In this document: positions 1 to 9,169 of the stretch, in pieces
Layout: the number at the start of each line of letters is the position of its first letter
Position numbering within the stretch: the stretch's first letter is position 1
NCBI RefSeq assembly: GCF_022810765.1
Contig: NZ_CP094494.1
Location: 2,046,001-2,110,000 of the forward strand
Origin: Winogradskyella sp. MH6
GTDB lineage: Bacteria > Bacteroidota > Bacteroidia > Flavobacteriales > Flavobacteriaceae
DNA length: 64,000 nt
Direction of reading: 5' to 3'
The notes under the pieces: generated by a model
The model's input: only the letters and a program-made list of their open reading frames with translations
Database searches by the model: none
Told to the model about the DNA's origin: nothing
Program-made: the position numbers and the translations under genes

Positions 1-929
1 GAGAAATTGTTTTTTCCTCTTGCTCTACCAATGGCATCAATTTCATCAATAAAAATAATTGATGGTGATTTTTCCTTAGCTTGTTTAAACAAATCTCTTA
101 CACGAGAGGCTCCTACACCTACAAACATTTCTACGAAGTCCGAACCAGATAGTGAAAAGAAAGGCACTTTTGCTTCGCCTGCAACGGCTTTTGCTAATAA
201 GGTTTTACCAGTTCCTGGAGGTCCTACAAGTAATGCACCTTTAGGAATTTTACCTCCAAGTGAGGTGTATTTTTCAGGAAACTTTAAAAAATCTACAATT
301 TCTTGTACTTCTTCTTTAGCTCCTTCTAAACCTGCAACATCTTTAAAAGAAGTTTTAGTGTCTGATTTCTCATCGAAAAGTTTGGCTTTAGATTTTCCTA
401 TGTTGAAAATCTGTCCGCCAGCTCCGCCACCTCCGCCAGAAGACATACGTCTCATTATAAAAATCCAAACACCTATAATTAAGATAAATGGTAGAAGTGT
501 AAGTAGAAAATCTCCCCAAACGTTTTGCTCGGTTTCATACTCAACAACAGTGCTGAGATGATTCTCATCTATACTTTTTTTAATGTCTTTTTCGAAATTT
601 TGAAGATCACCAAATTCAAATTTATAATTCGGAATTGGAGTTACCGAAGGAAGAATAGTATTTGGTTTCGACTTTTTGTGAATCTCTTCTTGTTGAGCTT
701 CTTTAGTTAAATAAACTCTTGCTTCTCGCTTGTTTACAATTTCTACCTTAGCGACATCACCTTTATCCAAATATTCTATAAACTGTGAAGGGTTAATCTG
801 TAAACCTGTAGATCCACCAAATCCACCAGAAAACAATTGAATTGATATGAATATAGCGATGATAACACCGTAAATCCAATACGGATTTACTTTTGGTTTT
901 TTATTTAAATTTTTATTGTCTTTTGCCAT
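1..929 (-). CDS. ftsH: ATP-dependent zinc metalloprotease FtsH (N-terminal part, cut by window start)
   Basis: Membrane-anchored AAA+ protease that degrades misfolded or short-lived membrane and cytosolic proteins. The first 309 codons are visible. They encode a cytosolic tip, membrane helix 1 (about residues 18-33), a periplasmic domain, membrane helix 2 (about 138-156) and a Gly-rich [13 protein letters not shown] stretch. The AAA domain follows, with Walker A GPPGTGKT near residue 236 and Walker B IIFIDEID near 292. The C-terminal half with the HEXXH zinc site lies outside the window. The ATG at 929 gives [18 protein letters not shown]. rsfS lies 53 bases upstream on the same strand, so the two are probably co-transcribed. 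Identification is secure. Confidence 0.97.
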   Translation of the reverse strand, partial: MAKDNKNLNKKPKVNPYWIYGVIIAIFISIQLFSGGFGGSTGLQINPSQFIEYLDKGDVAKVEIVNKREARVYLTKEAQQEEIHKKSKPNTILPSVTPIPNYKFEFGDLQNFEKDIKKSIDENHLSTVVEYETEQNVWGDFLLTLLPFILIIGVWIFIMRRMSSGGGGGAGGQIFNIGKSKAKLFDEKSDTKTSFKDVAGLEGAKEEVQEIVDFLKFPEKYTSLGGKIPKGALLVGPPGTGKTLLAKAVAGEAKVPFFSLSGSDFVEMFVGVGASRVRDLFKQAKEKSPSIIFIDEIDAIGRARGKNNF

Positions 930-982
930 TTTTTTTGCCGTCTTTCGACTTCGCTCAAGATAAACTTCAGCGGTAATCTTTT

Positions 983-1354
983 TTAGTAACTTGTTTCTAT
1001 TTGCGTCATTTTAGCGTCTCCCCATAGACTTTCTATGTCGTAGTATTCTCTTATGTGTTTTTGGAACACATGTACTACAACATTTACATAATCCATTAAA
1101 ACCCATTCGGCATTATCTGTACCTTCAACATGCCAAGGTTTGTCTTTAGTGGTTTTGCTTACTAACTTTTGTATGGAGTTGACGATTGCGTTAACCTGTG
1201 TATTAGAAGTACCTTCACAAACTATAAAATAATCGCAAACCGTATTTTCAATATCTCTTAAATCTAAAATTGTAATTTCTTTTCCTTTAACCTCTTCTAT
1301 TCCAGCAATGATTGTGGTAATGAGTTGGTCTGCGCTAGTTTTTTCTTTCGTCAT
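983..1354 (-). CDS. rsfS: Ribosomal silencing factor RsfS
   Basis: RsfS (Iojap/YbeB family) binds ribosomal protein uL14 and blocks subunit joining when nutrients are scarce. The protein has 123 residues, normal for the family. Family hallmarks are visible: the [17 protein letters not shown] segment, the PWHVEG turn, [14 protein letters not shown] and a C-terminal [11 protein letters not shown]. It lies directly upstream of ftsH on the same strand, with a TAACTTTG promoter element 20 bases before its ATG. It is divergent from the biotin ligase gene. Confidence 0.95.
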   Translation of the reverse strand: MTKEKTSADQLITTIIAGIEEVKGKEITILDLRDIENTVCDYFIVCEGTSNTQVNAIVNSIQKLVSKTTKDKPWHVEGTDNAEWVLMDYVNVVVHVFQKHIREYYDIESLWGDAKMTQIETSY

Positions 1355-1374
1355 TAAATTGAATTAAATTTATG

Positions 1375-1382
1375 CAAAGTTA
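1375..1382 (-). promoter_or_regulatory. -7 element TAACTTTG of rsfS-ftsH
   Basis: Read on the minus strand the eight bases are TAACTTTG, matching the Bacteroidota -7 consensus TAnnTTTG, and they lie 20 bases before the rsfS start. No clear TTG box is seen at the -33 position. Match to consensus only. Confidence 0.6.
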
Positions 1383-1448
1383 TTATTTTTTTAGTTCTTG
1401 TAAACCCTAAATGTCATAAGAAAACTATAAAAATAGACCTTTATTTAC

Positions 1449-2180
1449 ATGTACATTATCAAACTTGATGCCATTGACTCCACAAACAGTTACCTTAAGG
1501 CTATGTCTGCGGTTAATCTGCCAAAGGATTTTACGGTTGTTGTTGCTAACCATCAAACGCAAGGGAGAGGACAAATGGGTACAATATGGCAAACGGAAGA
1601 TGGTAAAAACCTTACGGCTAGTGTGTTTAAAGAGGTAGGTTCTATTGCAATAGAAAAGCAGTTCTATATAAGTATGGTTGTAGCTATATCAATTTGTAAG
1701 GCGCTAGATTACTTAAAAATCCCGAAATTATCTATAAAATGGCCTAACGACATTTTGTCAGCAAATAAAAAAATTTGTGGTATTCTTATAGAAAATGTGA
1801 TTAAACAAAATCAACTTAAAGGTTCTATCATTGGATTTGGATTAAACGTTAATCAAAAACATTTTGATAATTTACCTAAAGCATCATCTATGAATTTGCT
1901 TACTGGAATTGTTTATGATAGGGATGAAATTCTATCTGGTATTCTAACTGAGCTTCAAGCGTATTTCAAACTTTTAGATGCTAAAAACTATTCCGAAATA
2001 AAAACGCAATATGAAACCCTATTGTTTAGAAAAGATAAACCTTCAACATTTAAAAATGAAGATGGTACTATCTTTTCAGGAATTATAAAAAGTATAACTG
2101 AAACAGGTAAACTTAACGTTTGGACCGAAGATGATATTATAAAAACCTTTGATTTAAAACAAGTAACCTTGCTTTATTAA
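1449..2180 (+). CDS. birA: Biotin--[acetyl-CoA-carboxylase] ligase
   Basis: Transfers biotin to the carboxyl carrier protein of acetyl-CoA carboxylase by way of biotinyl-AMP. The 243 residues cover the catalytic and C-terminal domains only; there is no N-terminal helix-turn-helix, so it is a monofunctional ligase and not a BirA-type repressor. Visible motifs are DSTNSYLK, the biotin loop GRGQMGTIWQ, KWPNDI and GIGLN-like GFGLNVNQ. It is divergent from rsfS and convergent with the SRPBCC gene; the two stop codons overlap by four bases (2177-2180). Confidence 0.94.
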   Translation: MYIIKLDAIDSTNSYLKAMSAVNLPKDFTVVVANHQTQGRGQMGTIWQTEDGKNLTASVFKEVGSIAIEKQFYISMVVAISICKALDYLKIPKLSIKWPNDILSANKKICGILIENVIKQNQLKGSIIGFGLNVNQKHFDNLPKASSMNLLTGIVYDRDEILSGILTELQAYFKLLDAKNYSEIKTQYETLLFRKDKPSTFKNEDGTIFSGIIKSITETGKLNVWTEDDIIKTFDLKQVTLLY

Positions 2181-2572
2181 ATCGCAGTTTTCATATTGGT
2201 TACTAAGGTTTCAATAAATTTATTGATTGGCCCTTTTATCATCATAGCCATCATGGCATTGAACTCTCCGCTAAAAGCTAGTTGTACTTCACTTTTATTA
2301 GCTTCAACTTCTGTAATATGACCGATAAGTGAGAAATCTAACTTTCCGCCGGCAGCACCCAAAACAATTTTGCTATGTGGCACTTCTTCTTTTTTCTTGA
2401 GTACGATTTCTGGCATACCTTTTAATGCAAAAAGAAATTTGTCGTTATCAAGAACTTCAAACTTACTGATGTTCTCTGGCATTAAATTTTCAAAATTTTT
2501 AACGTCGGATAAGAAATTGAATGTTTCTTCTGCTGATTTATCTAAAGTTACCTTTGGTGATTCTAAATTCAT
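2177..2572 (-). CDS. SRPBCC-fold protein
   Basis: A 131-residue cytosolic protein with the pattern of the START/polyketide-cyclase-like (SRPBCC) fold. It begins VTLDKSAEETFNFLSDVKNFENLMP, continues with alternating strands, and ends in a long helix (MIKGPINKFIETLVTNM). The ATG at 2572 (MNLESPK) is chosen because the upstream in-frame ATG at 2632 would place the start inside pyrE. It follows pyrE on the same strand with a gap of 28 bases, so the two may be co-transcribed. Members of this fold bind small hydrophobic ligands; no specific substrate can be inferred. Confidence 0.85.
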   Translation of the reverse strand: MNLESPKVTLDKSAEETFNFLSDVKNFENLMPENISKFEVLDNDKFLFALKGMPEIVLKKKEEVPHSKIVLGAAGGKLDFSLIGHITEVEANKSEVQLAFSGEFNAMMAMMIKGPINKFIETLVTNMKTAI

Positions 2573-2600
2573 GTGTGATATATTTTTTGGAATGTATTTA

Positions 2601-3245
2601 TCAATTAGCGTTCCATTCGCTTGGATTGGCATTCCATTGTGCTAAAATGTCTTGTTCAGCTTTGGTAATATAATTGGTGTCTAAGGCTTGTTCTAAAAGA
2701 TTTTCGTAATTGCCAAGGGTGTGTAATTCTATATTAGCATCGTTAAAGTTCTTTTCTGCAACATCAAATCCGTAAGAAAAAATAGCCACCATACCTTTTA
2801 CGTTAACTTTGGCTTCTTTTAAGGCGGCAACAGCGTTAAGACTACTTTTTCCGGTGCTAATTAAATCTTCTACCACAACTACAGTTTGTCCTTTTTCTAT
2901 ATGACCCTCAATTTGGTTTTGGCGACCATGCTTTTTTGCTTCTGGTCTTACATAAACAAACGGTAGGTTTAAATATTCTGCCACCAAAGCTCCAATACCA
3001 ATTGCACCAGTTGCAACACCAGCAATAACATCTGGTTTGCCATAGTGGTCTTCTATGTGTTTTGCCATGGTTTCTCTTATGTAGTTTCTTATGAGTGGAT
3101 AAGAAAGTACAATTCTGTTGTCGCAGTATATTGGTGATTTCCAGCCAGAAGCCCATGTAAAAGGCTCTTTGGGTTGTAGTTTTATAGCATTAATCTGCAA
3201 TAAAACTTCTGCGGTTTTTTTAGCGGTTTCTTTGTTAAAAATCAT
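2601..3245 (-). CDS. pyrE: Orotate phosphoribosyltransferase
   Basis: Converts orotate and PRPP to orotidine 5'-monophosphate in de novo pyrimidine synthesis. The protein has 214 residues. The PRPP-binding signature VVVVEDLISTGKS is near residues 121-133, the PEAKKHGRQNQIEG loop supplies the catalytic lysines, and GVATGAIGIGALVA is the phosphate-binding region. The ATG sits four bases after a TAATTTTG promoter element, suggesting a very short or absent leader. The SRPBCC gene follows on the same strand. Confidence 0.97.
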   Translation of the reverse strand: MIFNKETAKKTAEVLLQINAIKLQPKEPFTWASGWKSPIYCDNRIVLSYPLIRNYIRETMAKHIEDHYGKPDVIAGVATGAIGIGALVAEYLNLPFVYVRPEAKKHGRQNQIEGHIEKGQTVVVVEDLISTGKSSLNAVAALKEAKVNVKGMVAIFSYGFDVAEKNFNDANIELHTLGNYENLLEQALDTNYITKAEQDILAQWNANPSEWNAN

Positions 3246-3249
3246 GCTG

Positions 3250-3257
3250 CAAAATTA
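3250..3257 (-). promoter_or_regulatory. -7 element TAATTTTG of pyrE
   Basis: The minus-strand sequence TAATTTTG matches TAnnTTTG and ends only four bases before the pyrE ATG, implying a leaderless or near-leaderless transcript. No experimental support is available here. Confidence 0.6.
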
Positions 3258-3366
3258 ATGAATTTTATAAGTTTTTGAATTTTAAAACTAATTTAATTCT
3301 AAGTTTAAAAGCGGTTTAATAAAAAATAATATTTTTACAATTGATAAGTTATAACTAACCCAATCT

Positions 3367-3948
3367 ATGTATACTATTTATGTAGGTGATAAACCTATAA
3401 TTTTAACTACAAAAGTTGAAAAGGAAACCGATTTTAAATCATTCCTTCTTAAGTCTGTTAATATAGGTAAGGTTATAAAAATGCTGAATAGTACAGATCT
3501 AAACGCTGTACACCTCATACACAATAATCCAGATAAGCTTCTAAAGCACTTTTTGAAACTTTTGCCAAACGTTGTTGCTGGTGGAGGAAAAGCCTATAAT
3601 GCCAGCAATGAAATATTATTTATCTACAGAAATGATAAATGGGATTTACCAAAAGGTAAAATAGAAGGCAAAGAATCTATTGAAGAAACTGCCATTAGAG
3701 AAGTAGAAGAGGAGACTGGAGTAGAGGGTTTAAAAATCACCAAACCTTTACCAACGACGTATCATATCTTTAAGCGTAATGGTAAGCATAAAATAAAAAT
3801 CACCTATTGGTTTGAGATGAAAACAAACTTTGATGGTAAACTCTATCCACAAGAAAAAGAAGGAATCACAAAAGTAGAGTGGTTAGACGAAAAAGCTGCT
3901 CAAAAAGCTTTAGAAAACAGTTATGCTAATATTAAGTTGTTGGTGTAA
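3367..3948 (+). CDS. Nudix hydrolase
   Basis: Nudix hydrolases cleave nucleoside diphosphates linked to another moiety, needing a divalent metal. In this 193-residue protein the full Nudix box lies at residues 97-119: Gly97, Glu103, Arg111, Glu112, then the EEETG core at 114-118. An N-terminal region of about 70 residues precedes it (MYTIYVGDKPIILTTK) and is typical of a Bacteroidota subgroup fused to the Nudix domain. It is divergent from pyrE. The substrate cannot be told from the sequence. Confidence 0.92.
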   Translation: MYTIYVGDKPIILTTKVEKETDFKSFLLKSVNIGKVIKMLNSTDLNAVHLIHNNPDKLLKHFLKLLPNVVAGGGKAYNASNEILFIYRNDKWDLPKGKIEGKESIEETAIREVEEETGVEGLKITKPLPTTYHIFKRNGKHKIKITYWFEMKTNFDGKLYPQEKEGITKVEWLDEKAAQKALENSYANIKLLV

Positions 3949-3972
3949 ACTCTATAGAAAGTAATCATCTTT

Positions 3973-5712
3973 TTATTTTAATCTATAAACAGGATACTGC
4001 AAATGAGACTTTTCATAATGCTTGCTCTTTTTGTGCAGCCAATCTAGTTGCGCATACCAGTTATTGGCAAACTCTTCGTCGTAGCTAATCTTAATATTGT
4101 ACTCAATTTGTAACTTCGGGTTTTCCCTTAAAAGCTGTTTAGCTCTGTCTTCCCATACATATGGTGAAAATCCTTCCTTTTGTTGTAAGATGGTATCGAA
4201 AAAATTCCAGTTAAAAAACGAATCTGGTGCTGTTGGTTCTAAAGTTTCAATAAGGTAACGAAGTGCTTTTTGGTCTGTCTTTACCAAATAGTCTCCTTGT
4301 CTGAAAGTTATTTTTTGTTTAGACATTTTAACTTTGGTGGCATAATGTAGATAGTGTCCTTCGTAAGGCGAAGTTCTTGTTTTGTAATCCTCAATTCTAT
4401 AAGATTCTACGGTTAAAGTGGTGTCTTTTTCAAGGTAAATTAATTCTACTTTGTTCAGTTTAAGTAAGTCTATAACATTATACCAACCTTGCGGAATAAC
4501 GTAGGCCTTAGGAATAGTTATCGAATCTGTTGACTTAAAGTAGTTCTGATAAGTCACATCTTTGGTAAAAGGTTTACTTCTATCATATTTTAGGCGTTGG
4601 GCACCTGTTAATTCACTTGGAATCATTTCCCCTTCAAAACCTTTAAATTTTAAAGTTGAAAATTTTGTTGTGTCAACAGACCACAATAAAGGATAGATAT
4701 CTCCTGGTTTCCATTGACTCTGCTGGGCACTTCTGAGTTCAGCTATTTTTTTTGAGTCTTCTTCGGTAATCTCTATCATGCTCTTCATTAGTTCGTAAGT
4801 GCCTTCAACACGTTGTTTGTACGGTTTTAGCATGTGCGTTTCTACCATCATACCCAGTGTGTTAAATAGCGTTGTGTAACCTGTAGAATAACGAGGTGAA
4901 TCTAAAAATTGCGAAAAGCCAGACTCTGGTGTACGGTTAAATACATTAACATAAGGTGTAATATCCCATTCTTTTTCGGCTAATTTTTGTTCAAGTTTTG
5001 GCATCATTTCTAAGTGAAGATAAGCACCCAAATTACCACCCAATTTGTTGTGTTGGGTAAACAAATGTGTTAGTGTGTATTGGTAATCTGCACCATTGCT
5101 TACATGATTGTCTATAAAAACATCTGGCTGAACCAAATGAAATATTTCAGCAAATGTTTTGGCGTTTTTAGTGTCACACTTTATGAAATCTCTGTTTAAA
5201 TCGTAGTTGCGAGCGTTGCCTCTAAAACCATATTCTTTAGGACCATTTTGATTAGTTCGTGTGCCAGAATTTCTGTTAAGACTTCCACCAATGTTGTAAA
5301 TAGGTATAGTAACTAAAACCGTGTGCTTTGGTGCTTCAATTTTACCTTGTATTATGTCTCTGTAAAGCATCATGGTAGCATCAATACCATCAGACTCACC
5401 AGGATGAATACCATTATTGATAAGTAAGACTCTGTTGTTAGCTCTTAGTTTATCAAAATTATCCCCAGAATTTTCCATGTTTAACGTTACAATATGTAAC
5501 GGTTTTCCAGAATCAGTTTCACCCATTTCTCGGATTGAGATCTCACTATAGCTATTAGCTAAATCCTTGTAGAACTTAATTGTTTCGTTATATGTTGCTG
5601 TTTCTGTTCCGTCGCTTTTTTCAAAAACTGTGGTAAAATCTATGTCTTTTAAATTGTTGTTTTTTTCTGTGCAAGATGCAAGTACTAACAAGAGAATTAT
5701 GAGTTTTTTCAT
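3973..5712 (-). CDS. M14-family zinc carboxypeptidase, lipoprotein
   Basis: Predicted exported metallocarboxypeptidase of 579 residues. The ATG at 5712 (MKKLIILLLVLASC) gives a clean lipoprotein signal with lipobox LASC and Cys14; the in-frame ATG six codons upstream would only extend the signal. The zinc motif HPGE (His103, Glu106) is followed by an Arg/Asn-rich region (RNYDLNRDF) and a third His candidate in FIDNHVSNGADYQYT, as in the M14 fold. It probably trims peptides at the cell surface or in the periplasm. It converges on the Nudix gene with 24 bases between stops. Confidence 0.88.
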   Translation of the reverse strand: MKKLIILLLVLASCTEKNNNLKDIDFTTVFEKSDGTETATYNETIKFYKDLANSYSEISIREMGETDSGKPLHIVTLNMENSGDNFDKLRANNRVLLINNGIHPGESDGIDATMMLYRDIIQGKIEAPKHTVLVTIPIYNIGGSLNRNSGTRTNQNGPKEYGFRGNARNYDLNRDFIKCDTKNAKTFAEIFHLVQPDVFIDNHVSNGADYQYTLTHLFTQHNKLGGNLGAYLHLEMMPKLEQKLAEKEWDITPYVNVFNRTPESGFSQFLDSPRYSTGYTTLFNTLGMMVETHMLKPYKQRVEGTYELMKSMIEITEEDSKKIAELRSAQQSQWKPGDIYPLLWSVDTTKFSTLKFKGFEGEMIPSELTGAQRLKYDRSKPFTKDVTYQNYFKSTDSITIPKAYVIPQGWYNVIDLLKLNKVELIYLEKDTTLTVESYRIEDYKTRTSPYEGHYLHYATKVKMSKQKITFRQGDYLVKTDQKALRYLIETLEPTAPDSFFNWNFFDTILQQKEGFSPYVWEDRAKQLLRENPKLQIEYNIKISYDEEFANNWYAQLDWLHKKSKHYEKSHLQYPVYRLK

Positions 5713-5794
5713 ACGTAATGATATTGTCATTCAAACTTACAGATTTTAAGTCTAAAAAATGTTAACATCATAAAATTCAAAATATAAAAAAGAC

Positions 5795-5802
5795 TAATTT
5801 TG
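5795..5802 (+). promoter_or_regulatory. -7 element TAATTTTG of ctlX
   Basis: TAATTTTG matches TAnnTTTG and lies 22 bases before the ctlX ATG. Consensus match only. Confidence 0.55.
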
Positions 5803-5824
5803 CAGCACTTTCAAAAATTAGAGA

Positions 5825-6757
5825 ATGCAACAAACCACAAATACTATTTTAATGATTCGTCCTGTAAATTTTAGGATGAACGAACAAACTGCTGTAAACA
5901 ACTATTTTCAGGAAGATATTGATTTAAAAAATGCAGAGGTCAATGCTAAGGCACAAAATGAATTTGATACTTTTGTTGAAAAATTAGAGGCTGTTGGTAT
6001 TAACGTTGTAGTAGAAAGTGATGATGAGTTAGTGGATACTCCAGACTCTATTTTTCCTAATAACTGGGTGAGTTTTCATAGTAATGGCGATGTGGCTTTG
6101 TATCCAATGTTTGCAGAAAACAGGCGTAAAGAGCGACGTGATGAGGTATTCATTAGACTAGAAAATGAAGGGTTTAAAATTGAAAATATTGTAGACTATA
6201 CTTCTGCAGAAGACGAAGGTGTTTTTTTAGAAGGTACAGGTAGTCTTATTCTAGATCGCGTTAATAGAAAAGCTTACTGTGCATTATCGCCAAGAGCAGA
6301 TGAAGATTTATTTATAGAATTTTGCGAAGATTTTGAATATACTCCAGTAGTTTTTGTAGCCAATCAAACTGTAGAAGGAAAACGTTTGCCTATTTATCAT
6401 ACTAATGTTATGATGTGTTTGGCAGAAACTTTTGCTGTGATTTGTTTAGACTCCATAGATGATAAAAAAGAGCGTAAAAATGTAATTAAGCATTTAAAGG
6501 AAGATGGTAAAGAAGTTATAGCCATTTCTGAAGCGCAGATGCATCAGTTTGCTGGTAATATGTTACAACTTAGAGGAAAGAATGACCAACGCTATTTAAT
6601 AATGAGTGAAGCGGCTCACAAAAGCTTAACGCAAGACCAGATTAATAGAATTGAAAGACACTGCCTAATCATTTCAAGCTCATTAGAGACTATAGAAACT
6701 TGTGGAGGTGGAAGTGCACGCTGTATGATGGCTGAAGTATTTTTGCCAAAGTCTTAA
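5825..6757 (+). CDS. ctlX: Citrulline-utilisation hydrolase / arginine deiminase-related protein (CtlX family)
   Basis: A 310-residue protein of the pentein (amidinotransferase/arginine deiminase) fold. Visible hallmarks are the opening MIRPVNFRMNEQTAVNNYF, the substrate-site segment DSIFPNNWVSFH, the acidic/His region YHTNVMMCL, and the C-terminal nucleophile motif CGGGSARCM. The CtlX subgroup is reported to act on citrulline in Francisella; the substrate here is inferred from family resemblance only. It stands alone with its own TAATTTTG promoter element and converges on the histidine kinase gene. Confidence 0.88.
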   Translation: MQQTTNTILMIRPVNFRMNEQTAVNNYFQEDIDLKNAEVNAKAQNEFDTFVEKLEAVGINVVVESDDELVDTPDSIFPNNWVSFHSNGDVALYPMFAENRRKERRDEVFIRLENEGFKIENIVDYTSAEDEGVFLEGTGSLILDRVNRKAYCALSPRADEDLFIEFCEDFEYTPVVFVANQTVEGKRLPIYHTNVMMCLAETFAVICLDSIDDKKERKNVIKHLKEDGKEVIAISEAQMHQFAGNMLQLRGKNDQRYLIMSEAAHKSLTQDQINRIERHCLIISSSLETIETCGGGSARCMMAEVFLPKS

Positions 6758-6784
6758 TAAGTTATTCTGTTTTTTACTTAAAAG

Positions 6785-8842
6785 TTAAGCCTCTGACTTA
6801 GGAAGCTCTATAAAGAATTTACTGCCTACGTTTACAGTACTCTCAACCCAAATACGTCCGTTGTTAAGTTCTACTAAATCTTTGGCTATGGTTAATCCTA
6901 AACCTGTACCTTTTTCGTTCTTGGTACCAACAGTAGTAAAGTTCTTATTGGCGTTAAAAAGTTTTTTGATGTTTTCTTCAGAGATACCAACACCAGTATC
7001 TTCAACACAGATTAAAGCTTTACCATTAACATCTTGGTTAGATACAGTAATAACATCACCAGTTCTACTAAATTTAACTGCATTGGTAATTAAATTCTGA
7101 ATAACAATCTCTACCATGCTCTTGTCTGCATAAACAAAATCGCGTTGAGATTCATCTATAAGTACTATACGCTTGTCTTCAACTTTTTGTTCTACCAATG
7201 CCATTTTAGTATGAAAAACGTCCTGAATATTAAACAACTCTGGGTTTGGCTCTAAATTCTGCATTTGCGATTTAGACCAGTTTAATAAATTGAACAAAAG
7301 TGAAGACGCATTATTTGCATTTTCACTTAACTCAGGGATTAATTCTCTAAATTCTTCTTTAGAAATACTGTCTTCTTTCAATAGATCTAAAAAGGCCTTT
7401 ATAGATGAAATGGAATCTTTTAAATCGTGAGAAACGATAGAGAACAACTTGTCTTTTACTTGGTTAACCTCTTCAAGATGATGAGCCTGCTCTAGGATGG
7501 CTTCACTGCGTATCTGCTCTTGCTTTAATTTTTCTTTCTGCTCAATTATGGTTTCTCTGTATTTTTTACTTTTTAAATAATTAAGTAATAATAACGTAAG
7601 TAGAATAGCCGTAGCAGCAATTGCACCATAAATAATCAGAGGGTTGTTTAACCAGGTCTTTATGGTTTTGTTGTTGTTATCTTCTTCTTCAAAATTGCCT
7701 ATTTCCTCTTCTATGAGGTTGGAAGTGTTTAAATCCAAAGGTTCGGTATCAACAGGAAACACAGGCTGATTTATCTTTAATAGTTCATCCTTTAAATCGT
7801 AATATTTATTTTGCCAGAAAAATGCATTCTGATAATAACCACGTGTTGAATCTAAGGCAATATGAAGCTTGTAATTTTCTAGAAGCGCTGGTTTGTTGTC
7901 AATTTTTTGAGCAATGCTGTAAGCCTCGTTTAGTTGAATTTCTGCTAGCTTGACTTTTCGTTTTTGAAGGTTTAGGTTTCCAATGGCATTTAGTGCCAAT
8001 AAAATACCTTCTTCATTGTTTTGCTTTCTATTGTACTTTAATCCTTCTACCAAATATTCTGAAGCCTTATCGTATTCTTTAAATTTTAAATATTCACTAC
8101 CAAGCTTTGGCAATATCTCGCCACGTAAGTTTTGATCTTTGGTAGGATTTAGCATCTCTAAAACTTTTTCGTAGTACTCAATAGATTTGCGGTATTCTTT
8201 TCTCAGAGAGTATAGATCTGCAATGTTTTTTGTAGAAGTTATAATGCCATCTCTATCACTAATTTTTTTTCTAACATCTAGCGCTTTAAAATTAAAATCT
8301 ATGGCTTTATCAATCTGATTGGTTTTAAAATAGGCTTCTGCTAGGTTGTTATATGCAGAACTAAGCTCATCAAAAAGATTTTGCTTTTCAAAAATATCAA
8401 TGGCAGATAAAGAGTTTTGAAGTCCAACGGTATAATTACCACGCTTTATTTCTATAAGCCCAATACTGTTACTTACTTTGGCTACACCTAGTGTATCACT
8501 AATTTGTAAATAATATTTTCTAGATTTATCGTAGTTATCAATAGCATTAAAATAGTCGTTACGTTGCGTAAAAATTAATGCTCTGTAGTATGTGCTTTCG
8601 GCAAGTCCCTTAGTGTAGTTTAGTTTTTCAGAAAGTTTAGCAGTTTGATTTACGTATAGTAAAGCTTTTTCATAATCTTCAACTGCGTATAGTTCATCAA
8701 TAAGCATTAACGAGAGGTCAACCTTTGTAGAATCAGCTTCGTGATACGCTAATTTTACTGTAAGGTCGTCTATTCTTTCATTTTGAGAAAAGCCAATGAA
8801 AGTTAATAGACAAACAGTTAATGTTATTAACTGCTTCATCAC
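6785..8842 (-). CDS. TPR-domain sensor histidine kinase
   Basis: A 685-residue membrane kinase. An N-terminal signal (MMKQLITLTVCLLTFIGFSQ) is followed by about seven tetratricopeptide repeats in the periplasm. Then come an Asn/Glu-rich linker, one membrane helix (PLIIYGAIAATAILLTLLLLNYL, split here as PLIIYGAIAATAI and LLTLLLLNYL), a short coiled coil and the kinase core. The H-box is SHDLK, the N-box LITNAVKFS, and the G boxes VEDTGVGIS and GTGLGLTIA. No response regulator gene is adjacent, so its partner lies elsewhere. The input is unknown; TPR kinases of this layout are common in Flavobacteriia. Confidence 0.93.
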   Translation of the reverse strand: MMKQLITLTVCLLTFIGFSQNERIDDLTVKLAYHEADSTKVDLSLMLIDELYAVEDYEKALLYVNQTAKLSEKLNYTKGLAESTYYRALIFTQRNDYFNAIDNYDKSRKYYLQISDTLGVAKVSNSIGLIEIKRGNYTVGLQNSLSAIDIFEKQNLFDELSSAYNNLAEAYFKTNQIDKAIDFNFKALDVRKKISDRDGIITSTKNIADLYSLRKEYRKSIEYYEKVLEMLNPTKDQNLRGEILPKLGSEYLKFKEYDKASEYLVEGLKYNRKQNNEEGILLALNAIGNLNLQKRKVKLAEIQLNEAYSIAQKIDNKPALLENYKLHIALDSTRGYYQNAFFWQNKYYDLKDELLKINQPVFPVDTEPLDLNTSNLIEEEIGNFEEEDNNNKTIKTWLNNPLIIYGAIAATAILLTLLLLNYLKSKKYRETIIEQKEKLKQEQIRSEAILEQAHHLEEVNQVKDKLFSIVSHDLKDSISSIKAFLDLLKEDSISKEEFRELIPELSENANNASSLLFNLLNWSKSQMQNLEPNPELFNIQDVFHTKMALVEQKVEDKRIVLIDESQRDFVYADKSMVEIVIQNLITNAVKFSRTGDVITVSNQDVNGKALICVEDTGVGISEENIKKLFNANKNFTTVGTKNEKGTGLGLTIAKDLVELNNGRIWVESTVNVGSKFFIELPKSEA

Positions 8843-9169
8843 TTAGCGGTTGATAGACGAAGTGTTATGTTTTGGTTTACGTAACTTTTATTGAAGGTTA
8901 AAAAAAGTAAGTCAACACTAAACAAAAACAACGTGGTTAATGTTCGATTATAAAGCCTCATTTAATGTTTGGGACATTTGTTAATAGCCTACCAAAAATG
9001 CCATAATGTGCTTAAATACGCTAATTATTAAGATTTAATGCTAATAAATTAGATGAAATGACAGATGAAATTCACAAAAAAAAAGTTGTATCGATTAACG
9101 GCAAAAATCATAGGAAAACGACCGTTTTATCGATGAAATGCACGCAAGATTTAATGTGTTGATATTTAG
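8843..9169. other. 327-base intergenic region with short repeats, no gene seen
   Basis: AT-rich spacer upstream of the histidine kinase. The 11-mer AAGATTTAATG occurs at 9030-9040 and 9146-9156, and GATGAAATG at 9052-9060 and 9132-9140. An imperfect inverted repeat pairs ATCGATTAACGG (9090-9101) with CCGTTTTATCGAT (9122-9134). I found no TAnnTTTG element for the kinase and no convincing reading frame. These short repeats could be chance in AT-rich DNA. Confidence 0.4.

Noticed and set aside
7..561. Long plus-strand open frame at the window start
   Set aside because: It is the reverse of ftsH, whose Walker motifs and membrane helices read clearly on the minus strand.
8843..9169. Short repeats before the histidine kinase as a CRISPR-like or regulatory array
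   Set aside because: Only two copies of each short word, with unequal spacing and orientation; expected at this base composition.
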